Origin: Sutcliffiella halmapala
GTDB taxonomy: Bacteria > Bacillota > Bacilli > Bacillales > Bacillaceae_I
Length of the DNA stretch: 64,000 nt
NCBI RefSeq assembly: GCF_002019665.1
Contig: NZ_KV917375.1
Location: 876,001-940,000 of the forward strand
Reading direction: 5' to 3'
Shown here: positions 9,640 through 17,518 of the stretch, one piece after another
Position numbering within the stretch: position 1 is the first letter of the stretch
Layout: the number at the start of each line of letters is the position of its first letter
Position numbers and translations under genes: made by a program
The notes under the pieces: generated by a model
Database searches by the model: none
What the model was told of the DNA's origin: nothing
Seen by the model: the letters and a program-made list of their open reading frames with translations, nothing else

Positions 9640-10194
9640 TTACAAACCTAACAATTCTTGTTTTTTCTTTTCAAACTCTTCCTGCGTAATCACCCCCTCA
9701 TCTAGGAGTTTTTTGAATTTGGATATTTCGTCTGCTACACTTTGAGTAAGAATATCATTTGTAGATTCTATATTTGCAATGGGAAAAGCGCTGATTTCTT
9801 GTAATTTATCTTGATCACAGTGGATATGTAATAATATTTTTCTTTTAGTCTCTTTTTCTAGTAATGTAATGATTGCTTTGGAGTTGTCTTTCTTTTTACC
9901 CCCAACAGCAGCTCCGACTACAGCACCTACTCCTCCAGTTAGAACCCCACCTACTATTGCGCCAGCAGCAGCCTTACCTACGTTTCGTGTAGAAGACTCT
10001 CCCCAATCCACTCCCATAAAGTAATAAGTTTTATCAGTTCCAAAAGTAACTTCGCCTTCCTCATTAACTTCCTTCATCGTAATGTTTTTTGCATTAATGG
10101 CAAAAATTTGATTAGCTCCACTTATAACAGATAGTTTTACTTGTTTTTTTAATAGGTCATTAAACCCTTCTTTTAACCACCTTTTAAAACCCAT
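9640..10194 (-). CDS. SHOCT-domain protein with glycine-rich segment
   Basis: This 184-aa protein starts from ATG 10194, after AGGAGGAAT. The C-terminal 30 residues form a SHOCT domain (DEISKFKKLLDEGVITQEEF), a short oligomerisation motif common in prophage and membrane-associated proteins. The middle has a glycine/alanine-rich stretch (about 72-98: GKAAAGAIVGGVLTGGVGAV) that resembles a glycine-zipper membrane segment. The N-terminal part has a PH-like look. It is in the lysogenic operon between the Excalibur protein and ImmA-like gene. Function unknown. Confidence 0.7.
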   Translation of the reverse strand: MGFKRWLKEGFNDLLKKQVKLSVISGANQIFAINAKNITMKEVNEEGEVTFGTDKTYYFMGVDWGESSTRNVGKAAAGAIVGGVLTGGVGAVVGAAVGGKKKDNSKAIITLLEKETKRKILLHIHCDQDKLQEISAFPIANIESTNDILTQSVADEISKFKKLLDEGVITQEEFEKKKQELLGL

Positions 10195-10265
10195 GTTCTT
10201 ATTCCTCCTTATTAGTAATAATGTAATGTGTAAAAAGTACTATTAATAAAATAAAAAAATGGGAT

Positions 10266-10856
10266 TTAATAAATCCACTCAATACTTCCTAATTTTCCTT
10301 TGACCATTCCAAATCCATCTACTTGACGGTCAAATATAAGTCGTAACCTGTAATGAGCAAATTCTTCCGATACTACAAAGTAGTCTGCGATATCCGAAAT
10401 CATTACAGCTTCTTCTTCAGCTGCAGAATAAGCGTTTTTTAGAAACTTGTTAGGCATAAGTAAATAGGCGGCCATTCGTTTAGCTTGTGCTTCAGTTTTT
10501 GCTATTAAACTATCATTAGAAGAGATTTGTGAAATGTGATGTGAATAACAATGACAAAACTCCTCAGCAAGAATTACCTTTTTTTCTAACGGGTCTAGAT
10601 TAGGAAGTAGATATATTACACCACGTCGACCTTTTTCTTTTGGAAAAGACATAGCTTTTATTCCACCATTGATTTCTCCGTCAAAAAAATGCATGTCCAA
10701 AGGCTTTATCTTTACACCGTATTTCCAACATATCTGGTACATGTCAATTTCATCTGGATTGGAAAAATTAAAGTTGGACAGAACTTTATTAGCTCGTTCT
10801 TCCCAGCAATCAGAAATTGAGGATTGAAGTAATTTACTTAGATGCATAATTTTCAC
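10266..10856 (-). CDS. ImmA/IrrE-family metallo-endopeptidase
   Basis: A 196-aa protein with the DUF955 core. In ICEBs1 and related phages such proteins cleave the neighbouring XRE repressor after DNA damage. The metal motif region is VILAEEFCHCYSHH (about residues 88-101), where the usual HExxH reads EEFCH, so the first His is replaced by Glu. The downstream ETEAQAKRMAAYLLMP segment matches the third-ligand region (E-x-x-A-x-x-FA-x-x-LLMP type). It lies directly downstream of the repressor in the same operon, as immR-immA pairs do. A motif variant may mean altered metal binding or only family variation. Confidence 0.82.
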   Translation of the reverse strand: MKIMHLSKLLQSSISDCWEERANKVLSNFNFSNPDEIDMYQICWKYGVKIKPLDMHFFDGEINGGIKAMSFPKEKGRRGVIYLLPNLDPLEKKVILAEEFCHCYSHHISQISSNDSLIAKTEAQAKRMAAYLLMPNKFLKNAYSAAEEEAVMISDIADYFVVSEEFAHYRLRLIFDRQVDGFGMVKGKLGSIEWIY

Positions 10857-10900
10857 AGTCCTTGGTTAAATAAAAACCGCCAGTAAATAGGCAGTAATTA

Positions 10901-11335
10901 TTAATCTTCGATAATATCATTATGCTCGTCGTCTTCATTCATATCCATTTTGATGACTTCCCACATTTTGATAAGCTGTTTAATTTTTTTCTCGGGTGCA
11001 TTTGCTAGTTCATGGAACAATACAGGATGCTTTTTTATTTCATCGAGTACTTTTAAATCTTCAGGAGAGAGTAACACTTTGTCTGTAACTTTGTAGAGTG
11101 TAATATCTTCCTTAAGATATCCAGCATTCTTCATTAACTCGTCATAAGGATAACTATAGGCATTAGATATAAGCTCCAAAGTTTCCGGTGTTGGTTTTAC
11201 CGGTTTACCAGATCTCTTATCAAATCCCTTTTCTATGGTGTCTAAATATGTATGGCTAATACCAATTTTTTTAGAGGCGTCTCTTAAAGACTCTTTACCT
11301 CTAAGATTTTTAATTAAATCTCCTAATTTCTCCAT
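10901..11335 (-). CDS. XRE-family repressor (cI/ImmR-like)
   Basis: This 144-aa protein has an N-terminal helix-turn-helix (about residues 5-60: LRDASKKIGISHTYLDTIEKG) and a C-terminal segment for dimerisation or ImmA contact. It faces the Cro-like gene across a 120-bp control region that contains TTTACA/TGTAAA palindromes. By position it is the lysogeny repressor, and ImmA (10266-10856) is its likely anti-repressor. No RecA-type autocleavage domain is present, which fits proteolytic control by ImmA. The ATG at 11335 starts MEKLGDLIKN. Confidence 0.85.
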   Translation of the reverse strand: MEKLGDLIKNLRGKESLRDASKKIGISHTYLDTIEKGFDKRSGKPVKPTPETLELISNAYSYPYDELMKNAGYLKEDITLYKVTDKVLLSPEDLKVLDEIKKHPVLFHELANAPEKKIKQLIKMWEVIKMDMNEDDEHNDIIED

Positions 11336-11358
11336 TTTTCATCACCTGTAATACATAC

Positions 11359-11374
11359 TTTACATTATTGTAAA
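11359..11374. promoter_or_regulatory. repressor operator palindrome
   Basis: TTTACA-TTAT-TGTAAA is a perfect 6-bp-arm dyad just upstream of the repressor start. Half-sites recur in the same region (TGTAAATC at 11395-11402, TTACAT at 11430-11435), so the whole 11347-11440 interval looks like a multi-operator switch. Confidence 0.6.
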
Positions 11375-11406
11375 TCAAAAATAAATAAATTTGTTGTAAA
11401 TCATGC

Positions 11407-11436
11407 TTGACGGTTGTGTTATCCATGTGTTACATT
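11407..11436 (+). promoter_or_regulatory. early rightward promoter
   Basis: TTGACG (11407-11412) and TACATT (11431-11436) with 18-bp spacing, about 22 bp before the Cro-like start. The -10 overlaps a repressor half-site (TTACAT), which fits repression in the lysogen. Confidence 0.55.
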
Positions 11437-11457
11437 ATATTCAAGGAGGTGTTATAC

Positions 11458-11685
11458 ATGAATAACAGACTAAGAGATATAAGATCAGCTGTCGGGATGT
11501 CTGTATCAGAGTTAGCCCGTAGAGCTAAAACTACCCGTCAAACAATTACCAATATAGAGTTACATGGCCAGGAGCCATCCGGGGTTTTGTTACTTGATAT
11601 TGCTTCAGCGTTGAATAAGGATCCTAGAGATATTTTTTTTACTAGTGATGTTATACAAGGTTTACAAAAATCAAGCACCGCATAG
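11458..11685 (+). CDS. XRE-family Cro-like regulator
   Basis: A 75-aa helix-turn-helix protein: LRDIRSAVGMSVSELARRAKTTRQTITNIE covers the HTH. It is first in the rightward early operon and faces the repressor gene, the position of Cro. I chose ATG 11458, which follows CAAGGAGG with about 8 nt spacing; the longer reading from 11407 would run through the promoter. The family includes plasmid and phage regulators of this small size. Confidence 0.82.
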   Translation: MNNRLRDIRSAVGMSVSELARRAKTTRQTITNIELHGQEPSGVLLLDIASALNKDPRDIFFTSDVIQGLQKSSTA

Positions 11686-11697
11686 GAGGTGTTTCTC

Positions 11698-12024
11698 TTG
11701 CCGGAAACCACGATAACTTTCGATCAATTAGAATCCGAGTTTCTTAAGGGGCGACTAGAGAAATTAATTAAGTCTGCTTATGAACAAGGAGTAGAAGATG
11801 CTAGAAAAACGTTTAGTTATCCAGAAGTTCTAACGAAAGACCATCTTGTAAAGGTTTTTCAAGTTGAGAAATCTACAGTAAATAAAATTATTGCCATTCC
11901 CACGTTTCCTAAATTGAAGGATGTTCGCGCGAGATACCCCAGAGAGCAAGTATTTAGTTGGATATCTAGTAATTCAACGTGGGTGGATAAAAATACAAAT
12001 TACTTTAATAGGGAGGTTATCTAA
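11698..12024 (+). CDS. small early phage protein, possible DNA-binding
   Basis: A 108-aa protein starting at TTG 11698, 7 nt after AGGAGGT; the GTG at 11689 lies inside that Shine-Dalgarno. The C-terminal half (KDHLVKVFQVEKSTVNKI, then RYPREQVFSWI) resembles the winged-helix/HTH_17 layout of excisionase-type proteins, where a helix-turn-helix selects DNA and a short strand-helix follows. A role as early regulator or excisionase is an inference from its place and size. Confidence 0.55.
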   Translation: MPETTITFDQLESEFLKGRLEKLIKSAYEQGVEDARKTFSYPEVLTKDHLVKVFQVEKSTVNKIIAIPTFPKLKDVRARYPREQVFSWISSNSTWVDKNTNYFNREVI

Positions 12025-12330
12025 TTGAGCAAAATCCCAGCCTATTTACTTAACGATCGCTATTGGCGCGGTACCATTCATTTGTTTCAGAATCACTATA
12101 AGCTTAATCAGGTATTTAACACGAAATATTTCGATTTAAAAGAAGGAACGATAAAGGTCGGATCCTTAAGAAAAATAGCTGGTCCTTGGTCACAAAGTGA
12201 GAAATTCGCGTTGAAACTAGCACTTCACTTATTCAACGAGCGTCACAAAGTTAATTTAGGCGACATGGACTATCTGGATGATTCTAATAAAAAGCTTTGT
12301 TTAGAAGCAATTAAATTACGCTACATGTAA
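12025..12330 (+). CDS. hypothetical early phage protein
   Basis: A 101-aa basic protein from TTG 12025 with GGGAGG 8 nt upstream; the preceding stop abuts this start. The sequence has an aromatic N terminus (YLLNDRYWRGTIHLF) and a helical C-terminal half (SEKFALKLALHLFNERH). I do not recognise a domain. Tight spacing with both neighbours shows it is part of the early operon. Confidence 0.55.
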   Translation: MSKIPAYLLNDRYWRGTIHLFQNHYKLNQVFNTKYFDLKEGTIKVGSLRKIAGPWSQSEKFALKLALHLFNERHKVNLGDMDYLDDSNKKLCLEAIKLRYM

Positions 12331-12376
12331 TTGCTTCACCTTTTTTAGAGAGACAAGCCCTAAGGGAGGAATAAGG

Positions 12377-13081
12377 ATGAAACATCTACAACCTATTGAA
12401 ATTAATGGTCAACGTTTACTGAACACAGCGCACCTTGCAGAATCATTTGGAACGGACACCAAAATCATTAATAGAAACTTTCAAAGAAATGCAGAAAGAT
12501 ACATTCAAGGTAAACACTACTATGCTTTAACTGGGGAAGAGTTAAAGGCATTTAAAGGGTCACGTCAAATTGACGACAGCCTAAAATTCACATCTGTTTT
12601 GTACCTTTGGACTGAAAAAGGCGCTTGGTTGCACGCCAAGTCATTAAATACTGATTTAGCTTGGGATGCTTACGAAATGTTAGTAGATGAATACTACCAC
12701 ATTAGGGAAAACAAAGTCGTTCCTCTGTCAAAAGACAAAGCCCTTGTCACAGTATTGAGGACCACTGCAGACCTGGTAGAAGGTCATGAGTCCATTGTCA
12801 AAGAACAGGAAGAACTTAAAAAGCTTATCACGCATGTTAATCACAAAGTCGAACAGCAAATCACGCTAGATCACGGAGAGCAACGTCGATTACAAAAAGG
12901 TGTGGCTCACAAAGTCTATCAATGTACTGCTGATAAAAAAGAAGCTGCTAGATTGTTTAAAGAACTCTATCGAGAAATAAAAGATAGATTCGGAGTTGCA
13001 AGCTATAAAGACGTAAAACGAAAAGAGCTCCAGTCAGCGTTGAGATACATAGAAAACTGGATCCCTCGGAAAGTTTCATAG
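12377..13081 (+). CDS. ORF6N/ORF6C-domain phage regulator (antirepressor-like)
   Basis: A 234-aa protein. The N-terminal ORF6N domain (about residues 5-110) contains INGQRLLNTAHLAESFGTD and NFQRNAERYIQGKHYY. The C-terminal ORF6C domain (about 125-230) contains HGEQRRLQKGVAHKVY and ends RYIENWIPRK. Proteins of this architecture occur in the immunity/early regions of many Gram-positive phages and act as regulators or antirepressors. AGGGAGG precedes the ATG. Here it follows the Cro-like operon start, which supports a lysis-lysogeny role. Confidence 0.8.
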   Translation: MKHLQPIEINGQRLLNTAHLAESFGTDTKIINRNFQRNAERYIQGKHYYALTGEELKAFKGSRQIDDSLKFTSVLYLWTEKGAWLHAKSLNTDLAWDAYEMLVDEYYHIRENKVVPLSKDKALVTVLRTTADLVEGHESIVKEQEELKKLITHVNHKVEQQITLDHGEQRRLQKGVAHKVYQCTADKKEAARLFKELYREIKDRFGVASYKDVKRKELQSALRYIENWIPRKVS

Positions 13082-13154
13082 GTAGCGCCGAAACAACCTA
13101 GTTCCTTCATATATAAATTTTAATAGTTCTTTAGTGGAAAATCTGACCAATATT

Positions 13155-13166
13155 TGCACATGTGCA
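13155..13166. promoter_or_regulatory. palindromic operator candidate
   Basis: TGCACATGTGCA is a perfect 12-bp palindrome, followed by another TTGCACA half-site at 13171-13177, immediately upstream of the XRE gene at 13195. Position and symmetry suggest autoregulation by that protein. Confidence 0.45.
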
Positions 13167-13194
13167 GTTATTGCACAGGGAGGAGGTGATTTCG

Positions 13195-13458
13195 ATGTCA
13201 TTCGGAAAAATCCTCCGCCAATTGAGAGTTAAAGCGGGATTCAGTCAAGAAGAGTTAGCAGAGCAGATATTCTTATCTCGAAGTGCTGTATCAAGACTTG
13301 AAAACGACAACTTAGAATTGAAATTAGCAGATGCCATTAGATGGTTTCAAGCCACAAGAGCACCAGAGGCAGTAGCAGCAATGTTATGCGGGGTAGATGT
13401 AAATACATTAATTCAAGCTTTATCTATGTTGGCAGGGGGGATAATTACATGGCCATAA
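13195..13458 (+). CDS. XRE-family HTH protein
   Basis: An 87-aa protein with an N-terminal HTH (LRQLRVKAGFSQEELAEQIFLSRSAVSRLE). The C-terminal half is hydrophobic, ending SMLAGGIITWP. ATG 13195 follows GGAGGAGGTGA; an upstream in-frame start at 13162 would include the operator palindrome and is rejected. Its 3' end overlaps the next gene by 10 nt. Confidence 0.75.
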   Translation: MSFGKILRQLRVKAGFSQEELAEQIFLSRSAVSRLENDNLELKLADAIRWFQATRAPEAVAAMLCGVDVNTLIQALSMLAGGIITWP

Positions 13459-13724
13459 AAACAGGGGAGTTTCTCCAAAAAGATGTGCAGAACGCTTTGC
13501 TCGAATATAAAGCAGCCAAAGCTTGTATATGTAGGATGGAAGAAAAATTAACTGCTGGAGATTTAAAAGAAGCAAAGCTTACTGCAGTAGATTACTTAAA
13601 TTCATTAACGGAACTCGAAAGGTTACAAAGTAGGAAAGAGAACTACGATCGCCTAGAACGAACAGTTGAAGAGTTGACTAGTCGTGGAATTGATATAGCG
13701 ATGGTAACAAGATGCATTTCATAG
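13449..13724 (+). CDS. hypothetical phage protein
   Basis: A 91-aa helical protein. ATG 13449 follows the GGGGGG tract at 13435-13440 and overlaps the upstream XRE gene by 10 nt. The body (LLEYKAAKACICRMEEKL, then LNSLTELERLQSRKENYDRL) looks like two antiparallel helices. No domain recognised. Confidence 0.55.
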   Translation: MAIKTGEFLQKDVQNALLEYKAAKACICRMEEKLTAGDLKEAKLTAVDYLNSLTELERLQSRKENYDRLERTVEELTSRGIDIAMVTRCIS

Positions 13725-13741
13725 AGAGGGAGGGACAAGCA

Positions 13742-13831
13742 TTGAAAATTCAAGTAAAGCATTGGTTAGCACTTACAAATTTCGAAAAGCAGGTTTTATT
13801 AAAAATCGAAACAAAAAAAGCAGCAAGCTAA
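13742..13831 (+). CDS. 29-aa small ORF
   Basis: TTG 13742 follows GAGAGGGAGGG with about 8 nt spacing and gives a 29-residue basic peptide (KIQVKHWLALTNFEKQVLL). It begins 17 nt after the previous stop. The good Shine-Dalgarno and spacing are the only support. Confidence 0.45.
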   Translation: MKIQVKHWLALTNFEKQVLLKIETKKAAS

Positions 13832-14102
13832 TAGGGTTAGCTCACTGCTCAACTACTAATACGAACAACTTAATTTTAACATACACACGTATGTTCGGCA
13901 ATGTTTTGTCTTGCCGTCTTGGCTAGGAGGGTTGAATGTAGAGATCCCCCTCGATACGACCTTCCTTCCTGGTCAAGACAGTGCGACAAAGCACTAGAAA
14001 GGAGTCGCTATGTTAAATCTAAATAAAAATGGCGCGTGCTGGAACACGAGCCATAACTGGTGATTACATAAATTAACTTGTCTTTATATTACCGTAATCA
14101 CC
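13820..14102 (+). ncRNA. densely structured leader region, no known class
   Basis: This stretch has little coding capacity but carries a series of strong hairpins. They are AGCTA/TAGCT (about 13826-13843), ACATAC-ACAC-GTATGT (13880-13895), CGGCAA/TTGCCG (13896-13916), a 16-bp stem with G-U pairs (13916-13931 with 13964-13979), GTGC/GCAC (13981-13994), GGCgCGTG/CACGaGCC (14031-14052), and GGTGATTAC/GTAATCACC (14059-14067 with 14094-14102). A 17-codon ORF with its own Shine-Dalgarno sits between the fifth and last hairpins. It precedes the SbcC-like/RecT recombination operon. Leader attenuation or a stable ncRNA are both possible. Confidence 0.5.
14010..14063 (+). CDS. 17-aa putative leader peptide
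   Basis: ATG 14010 follows GAAAGGAG (spacing about 5) and encodes MLNLNKNGACWNTSHNW, stopping at TGA 14061-14063. The coding region contains one hairpin, and its stop codon lies in the 5' arm of the next (14059-14067). That is the geometry of a translated leader whose ribosome position could change downstream folding. Confidence 0.4.
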   Translation: MLNLNKNGACWNTSHNW

Positions 14103-14132
14103 TCAATATTTCAATTAGGAGGAGAGATATTC

Positions 14133-14297
14133 ATGATCGAACTAGTATTTAGCGGTAACAAATTCGACCAACAACGCTTAGCAAAGTCTGGTGGTCAAAT
14201 CTTAATTAAGCCTAATGGGCTCCCAGTATTTCAATTCAAATCTAAGGATCAATTCAATAAATATTTTGAACTGGGCAAGAAGGGAGCTACTGCTTGA
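14133..14297 (+). CDS. 54-aa hypothetical phage protein
   Basis: ATG 14133 follows AGGAGGAG (spacing about 8). The protein starts IELVFSGNKFDQQRLAKS and is predicted small, mixed alpha/beta and soluble. It overlaps the SbcC-like gene by one base (TGATG), so the two are translationally coupled and it is likely to belong to the same recombination module. No domain recognised. Confidence 0.6.
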   Translation: MIELVFSGNKFDQQRLAKSGGQILIKPNGLPVFQFKSKDQFNKYFELGKKGATA

Positions 14298-16372
14298 TGA
14301 AAAGAATCTTATTGTTGGGATTAAAGTTGAAAAATTTCAAAGGTGTTGAATCTTTCTCCTTTGACCTTCGAGGAGAAAACGCAAAAGCGTTCGGTGATAA
14401 CGGAACTGGTAAAACAACCTTAAAAGATGCTTTTGATTGGTTGCTTTTTGATAAAGATAGTCAAAACAAAAAGGATTTTTCTATTAAAACCATAAAGGAT
14501 GGCAAAGTGCTACATGGTCTAGAACATGAGGTAGAGGCAACCTTCCTAGTGGATGACGTAGAGTTAACCCTTCGTAAAATCTATTCTGAGAAATGGACAA
14601 AAAAACGTGGAAGTGCAGAGAAACTTTTTTCAGGCCACACTACGGATTATTACATCGATGAGGTTCCATCTAAAAAGAAAGAATATACCGACAAGGTAGT
14701 AAGTCTTGTTGATGAGGAGTTATTCAAATTACTTACGAGTCCCACGTATTTTAACGAGCAAATCCATTGGCAGAAGCGTAGAGCGACTTTGTTGGAAATC
14801 TGCGGAGACATAACGGAAGAAGAAGTGATTGCATCCAATAAGGAATTAGCAAAGCTCCCTGTCATCTTACAGGGACGTACAATCGAAAATCACCGCAAAG
14901 TAATCGCTGCTAAACGTTCTGAGATTAACGAAAAGAGGGAAGATATCCCCATTAGAATCGATGAAGTTAAGCGTAACCTTCCTGACTTGGAGGGGTTAAA
15001 TAAACAAGAGTTAGAGGCTCAAATTGCAAAATTAACCTCTGAGATTGATGAGAAACAGGATCTTATTAGCAACATCCGTAACGGCAATGCCATTTCTCTA
15101 AAACAACGAGAAATCCAAGAAATAGAACTGGAGCTTCTAGAGATTAAACAAGCTCACGAAGCTGGTTCTAAGGATGATCTGTATATGTTGAAGGCGCAAA
15201 TTCAGGAGGAGACTTCTAATATATCTTTGCTCGAATCCAAGCAGTCGAACCTAAGACAGCAGAAGCGATTTAACGATGACAATATTGACTCTTTAGATAA
15301 GAGGCTACAAAAATTACGCGTTGAATGGGCTGAGGTTAATGACCAGGAGTTTGTACACAACGACGAATGCGAGTGCCCTACATGCGGTCAGGAGCTCCCA
15401 AAAGAACAAGTATCTGCTACCAGAGAAAAGGCTTTAGCTCAATTCAATTTAAGTAAAAGTAGAATGCTAGAAAACATCGATACTGCTGGAAAAAGAGAAA
15501 AAGGAAGCAAGGAAGAGTTGCTAGAAAAAAATGAAAAGCTAGCAAAAGAGTACGAGTTGATTGGCAAACAAATCGTTGAAAAGCAAGAACGTTTAGAGAA
15601 GCTGAATGAACAGCTGAAAGTCATTGAAAGTACTGTTATAGACATCATGGATAATCCATCCTATGCGACAAAACTTCAAGAAAAATTCGATAAAACAAGC
15701 GAATTAGACAAATTTCGACTATCTGCGCGAACTGAAATTCAAGAAGTAGAAGAAGAGATTCGACAACTTAAAATCACTCGAGTAAATCTACAGGCAGATA
15801 TAGCGAAGTTTTCGGTAGTAGATCAATCGGAAAAACGTATTGAAGAACTAATGGATCAAGAGAAGCACCTAGCTGCCGAGTTTGAAAAGCTGGAGCAGGA
15901 GCTCTATCTAACAGAAGAGTTCATTCGTACTAAAGTGAACCTTCTAGAAGAGAAGATTAACTCCAAATTCAAATATGCTCGCTTTAAATTATTTGATCAA
16001 CAAATCAACGGTGGCCTTTTAGAAACATGTGAGACTTTGTACAACGGTGTTCCGTATTCAACTGGATTAAACAACGGTCATCGTATTGTAGTCGGATTAG
16101 ATATCATTTCAACGTTATCCGAACACTATGGAATCTCGCCAGTCATCTTTATCGATAACGCCGAGTCGATCACAGAAGCAAGTCTTCCTAAAATGGATAG
16201 CCAAATCATTCAACTGATTAAGCCACCAAGTTTCGAAGAGCTGGATAAGTCAGCGCAGGACGCACTTATTAAAGAGAGTGGTAGCTATGAAACGGCAGCG
16301 AAAGCATGGAATGAAAAGAACAGTAGGTTAAGAGTGGAGTATCCAAATAGGGAGGCTATCTTGTGCCACTAG
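14297..16372 (+). CDS. SbcC/Rad50-like ATPase
   Basis: A 691-aa SMC-type ATPase. Walker A is GDNGTGKTTLKDAF (about residues 34-47). Two long coiled-coil arms (about 190-330 and 370-550) flank a zinc-hook CPTCG (about 359-363, in ECECPTCGQEL). The C-terminal lobe has a Walker B-like PVIFIDNAESI near 617-627. In bacterial Rad50/SbcC this fold works with a Mre11/SbcD nuclease; no nuclease partner is visible next to it here. It is followed by RecT, so it probably processes or tethers DNA ends for phage recombination. The ATG at 14297 overlaps the preceding stop. Confidence 0.8.
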   Translation: MKRILLLGLKLKNFKGVESFSFDLRGENAKAFGDNGTGKTTLKDAFDWLLFDKDSQNKKDFSIKTIKDGKVLHGLEHEVEATFLVDDVELTLRKIYSEKWTKKRGSAEKLFSGHTTDYYIDEVPSKKKEYTDKVVSLVDEELFKLLTSPTYFNEQIHWQKRRATLLEICGDITEEEVIASNKELAKLPVILQGRTIENHRKVIAAKRSEINEKREDIPIRIDEVKRNLPDLEGLNKQELEAQIAKLTSEIDEKQDLISNIRNGNAISLKQREIQEIELELLEIKQAHEAGSKDDLYMLKAQIQEETSNISLLESKQSNLRQQKRFNDDNIDSLDKRLQKLRVEWAEVNDQEFVHNDECECPTCGQELPKEQVSATREKALAQFNLSKSRMLENIDTAGKREKGSKEELLEKNEKLAKEYELIGKQIVEKQERLEKLNEQLKVIESTVIDIMDNPSYATKLQEKFDKTSELDKFRLSARTEIQEVEEEIRQLKITRVNLQADIAKFSVVDQSEKRIEELMDQEKHLAAEFEKLEQELYLTEEFIRTKVNLLEEKINSKFKYARFKLFDQQINGGLLETCETLYNGVPYSTGLNNGHRIVVGLDIISTLSEHYGISPVIFIDNAESITEASLPKMDSQIIQLIKPPSFEELDKSAQDALIKESGSYETAAKAWNEKNSRLRVEYPNREAILCH

Positions 16373-16575
16373 ACATCTCCTTCACTATCGAAATTAATGG
16401 GCTTCCGACTAGGAAATTCTATGATTCCTACCCAACGGAGAAACAAATTGAACAAGCTATTAGGGATATGTTTCCGCAGGGACGTATCTATGATCAGTAC
16501 GCAGATGACTATATTTATCCCATTGCACAAGTCAAGAAGCTTTATAAGTTGAGAGATACGGAGGAGATTAAATGA
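16363..16575 (+). CDS. 70-aa hypothetical protein between SbcC-like and RecT
   Basis: GTG 16363 follows AGGGAGG (spacing 7) and overlaps the upstream gene by 10 nt and recT by 4 nt, so the spacing shows a real coupled gene. The sequence has an SFTIEINGLPTRKFYDSYP strand-rich start and a helical middle (EKQIEQAIRDMF). No family recognised. Confidence 0.6.
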   Translation: MPLDISFTIEINGLPTRKFYDSYPTEKQIEQAIRDMFPQGRIYDQYADDYIYPIAQVKKLYKLRDTEEIK

Positions 16576-17471
16576 GTAATCAAAATCAATTATCCATCAT
16601 CCAGAAAGATATTACGGACGATGTAAACAGGAGCTTAACAAGGTTGCAGGACGACGGTTTAGTCCTGCCTCCTAATTACAATGCGAGCAACGCTTTAAAG
16701 AGTGCTTTTTTCAAACTGCGGGAAGTGAAAGATAAGGCTGGTAAGCCTGCGGTAGAAGTTTGTACCAGAGAATCGATTGCTAACTCTCTACTAGATATGG
16801 TTGTCCAAGGTTTAAGCCCAGCTAAAACGCAGTGCTATTTCATCGTTTATGGGAACCAACTACAACTTAATCGTTCTTATTTTGGTACACAGGCAGTACT
16901 TAAACGCCTTACTAATGTTAAGGATATCTGGGCAAATGTGATATTTGATGGTGATGTGTTCGATTACGAAGTTGCAGGTGGTCGTGAAAAATTATTAAAG
17001 CATGAAACAAAATTTCCGAATCGAGATAACGATATTTTAGGAGCTTATGCAGTGGTCAAAACCAGCGAAGATGAGGAACTACTGACAGTTATGACCAAGA
17101 AAGAGATTAATGCAGCATGGGGGCAATCGAAAACACAACAGTCGGTACACAAGAAATTCCCTCAGGAAATGGCGAAACGTACGGTTATCAATCGTGCTGC
17201 AAAAGCTTTCATTAACACATCAGATGATAGTGATCTACTAGTCGATGCAATCAATAAATCGACAGAAAATGAGTATGAAGATGAGCGAAAAGAGATTAAT
17301 CCAGAGTACGCTGCACAAAAGGAAATTGAAGAAAAGGCTAATCAAGAAGTAATTGATATTGAAAGAAGTGAACATTTGAAAAAGCAACCAGAAATCATTG
17401 ACGTTCCGAAAGACAAGGAAGAAGTTCATCAGGGGACGCAAAACCAGGATTCTGCAGGTCCTAGCTGGTGA
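16572..17471 (+). CDS. recT: RecT-family single-strand annealing protein
   Basis: A 299-aa RecT-family recombinase, which anneals complementary single strands during phage recombination and replication. The conserved core is visible: RESIANSLLDMVVQGLSPAKTQCYFI (about residues 64-90), the LQLNRSYFGTQAVLKRL segment, and MAKRTVINRAAKAF (about 203-216). The C-terminal 60 residues are acidic and disordered, as usual. Next to the SbcC-like ATPase rather than a RecE exonuclease, this suggests a RecT module with a Rad50-like partner. Confidence 0.9.
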   Translation: MSNQNQLSIIQKDITDDVNRSLTRLQDDGLVLPPNYNASNALKSAFFKLREVKDKAGKPAVEVCTRESIANSLLDMVVQGLSPAKTQCYFIVYGNQLQLNRSYFGTQAVLKRLTNVKDIWANVIFDGDVFDYEVAGGREKLLKHETKFPNRDNDILGAYAVVKTSEDEELLTVMTKKEINAAWGQSKTQQSVHKKFPQEMAKRTVINRAAKAFINTSDDSDLLVDAINKSTENEYEDERKEINPEYAAQKEIEEKANQEVIDIERSEHLKKQPEIIDVPKDKEEVHQGTQNQDSAGPSW

Positions 17472-17518
17472 TTGGGGGGAGACAATCTTCCCCTTGAAAA
17501 CAAAAGGAGTGTTGAATA

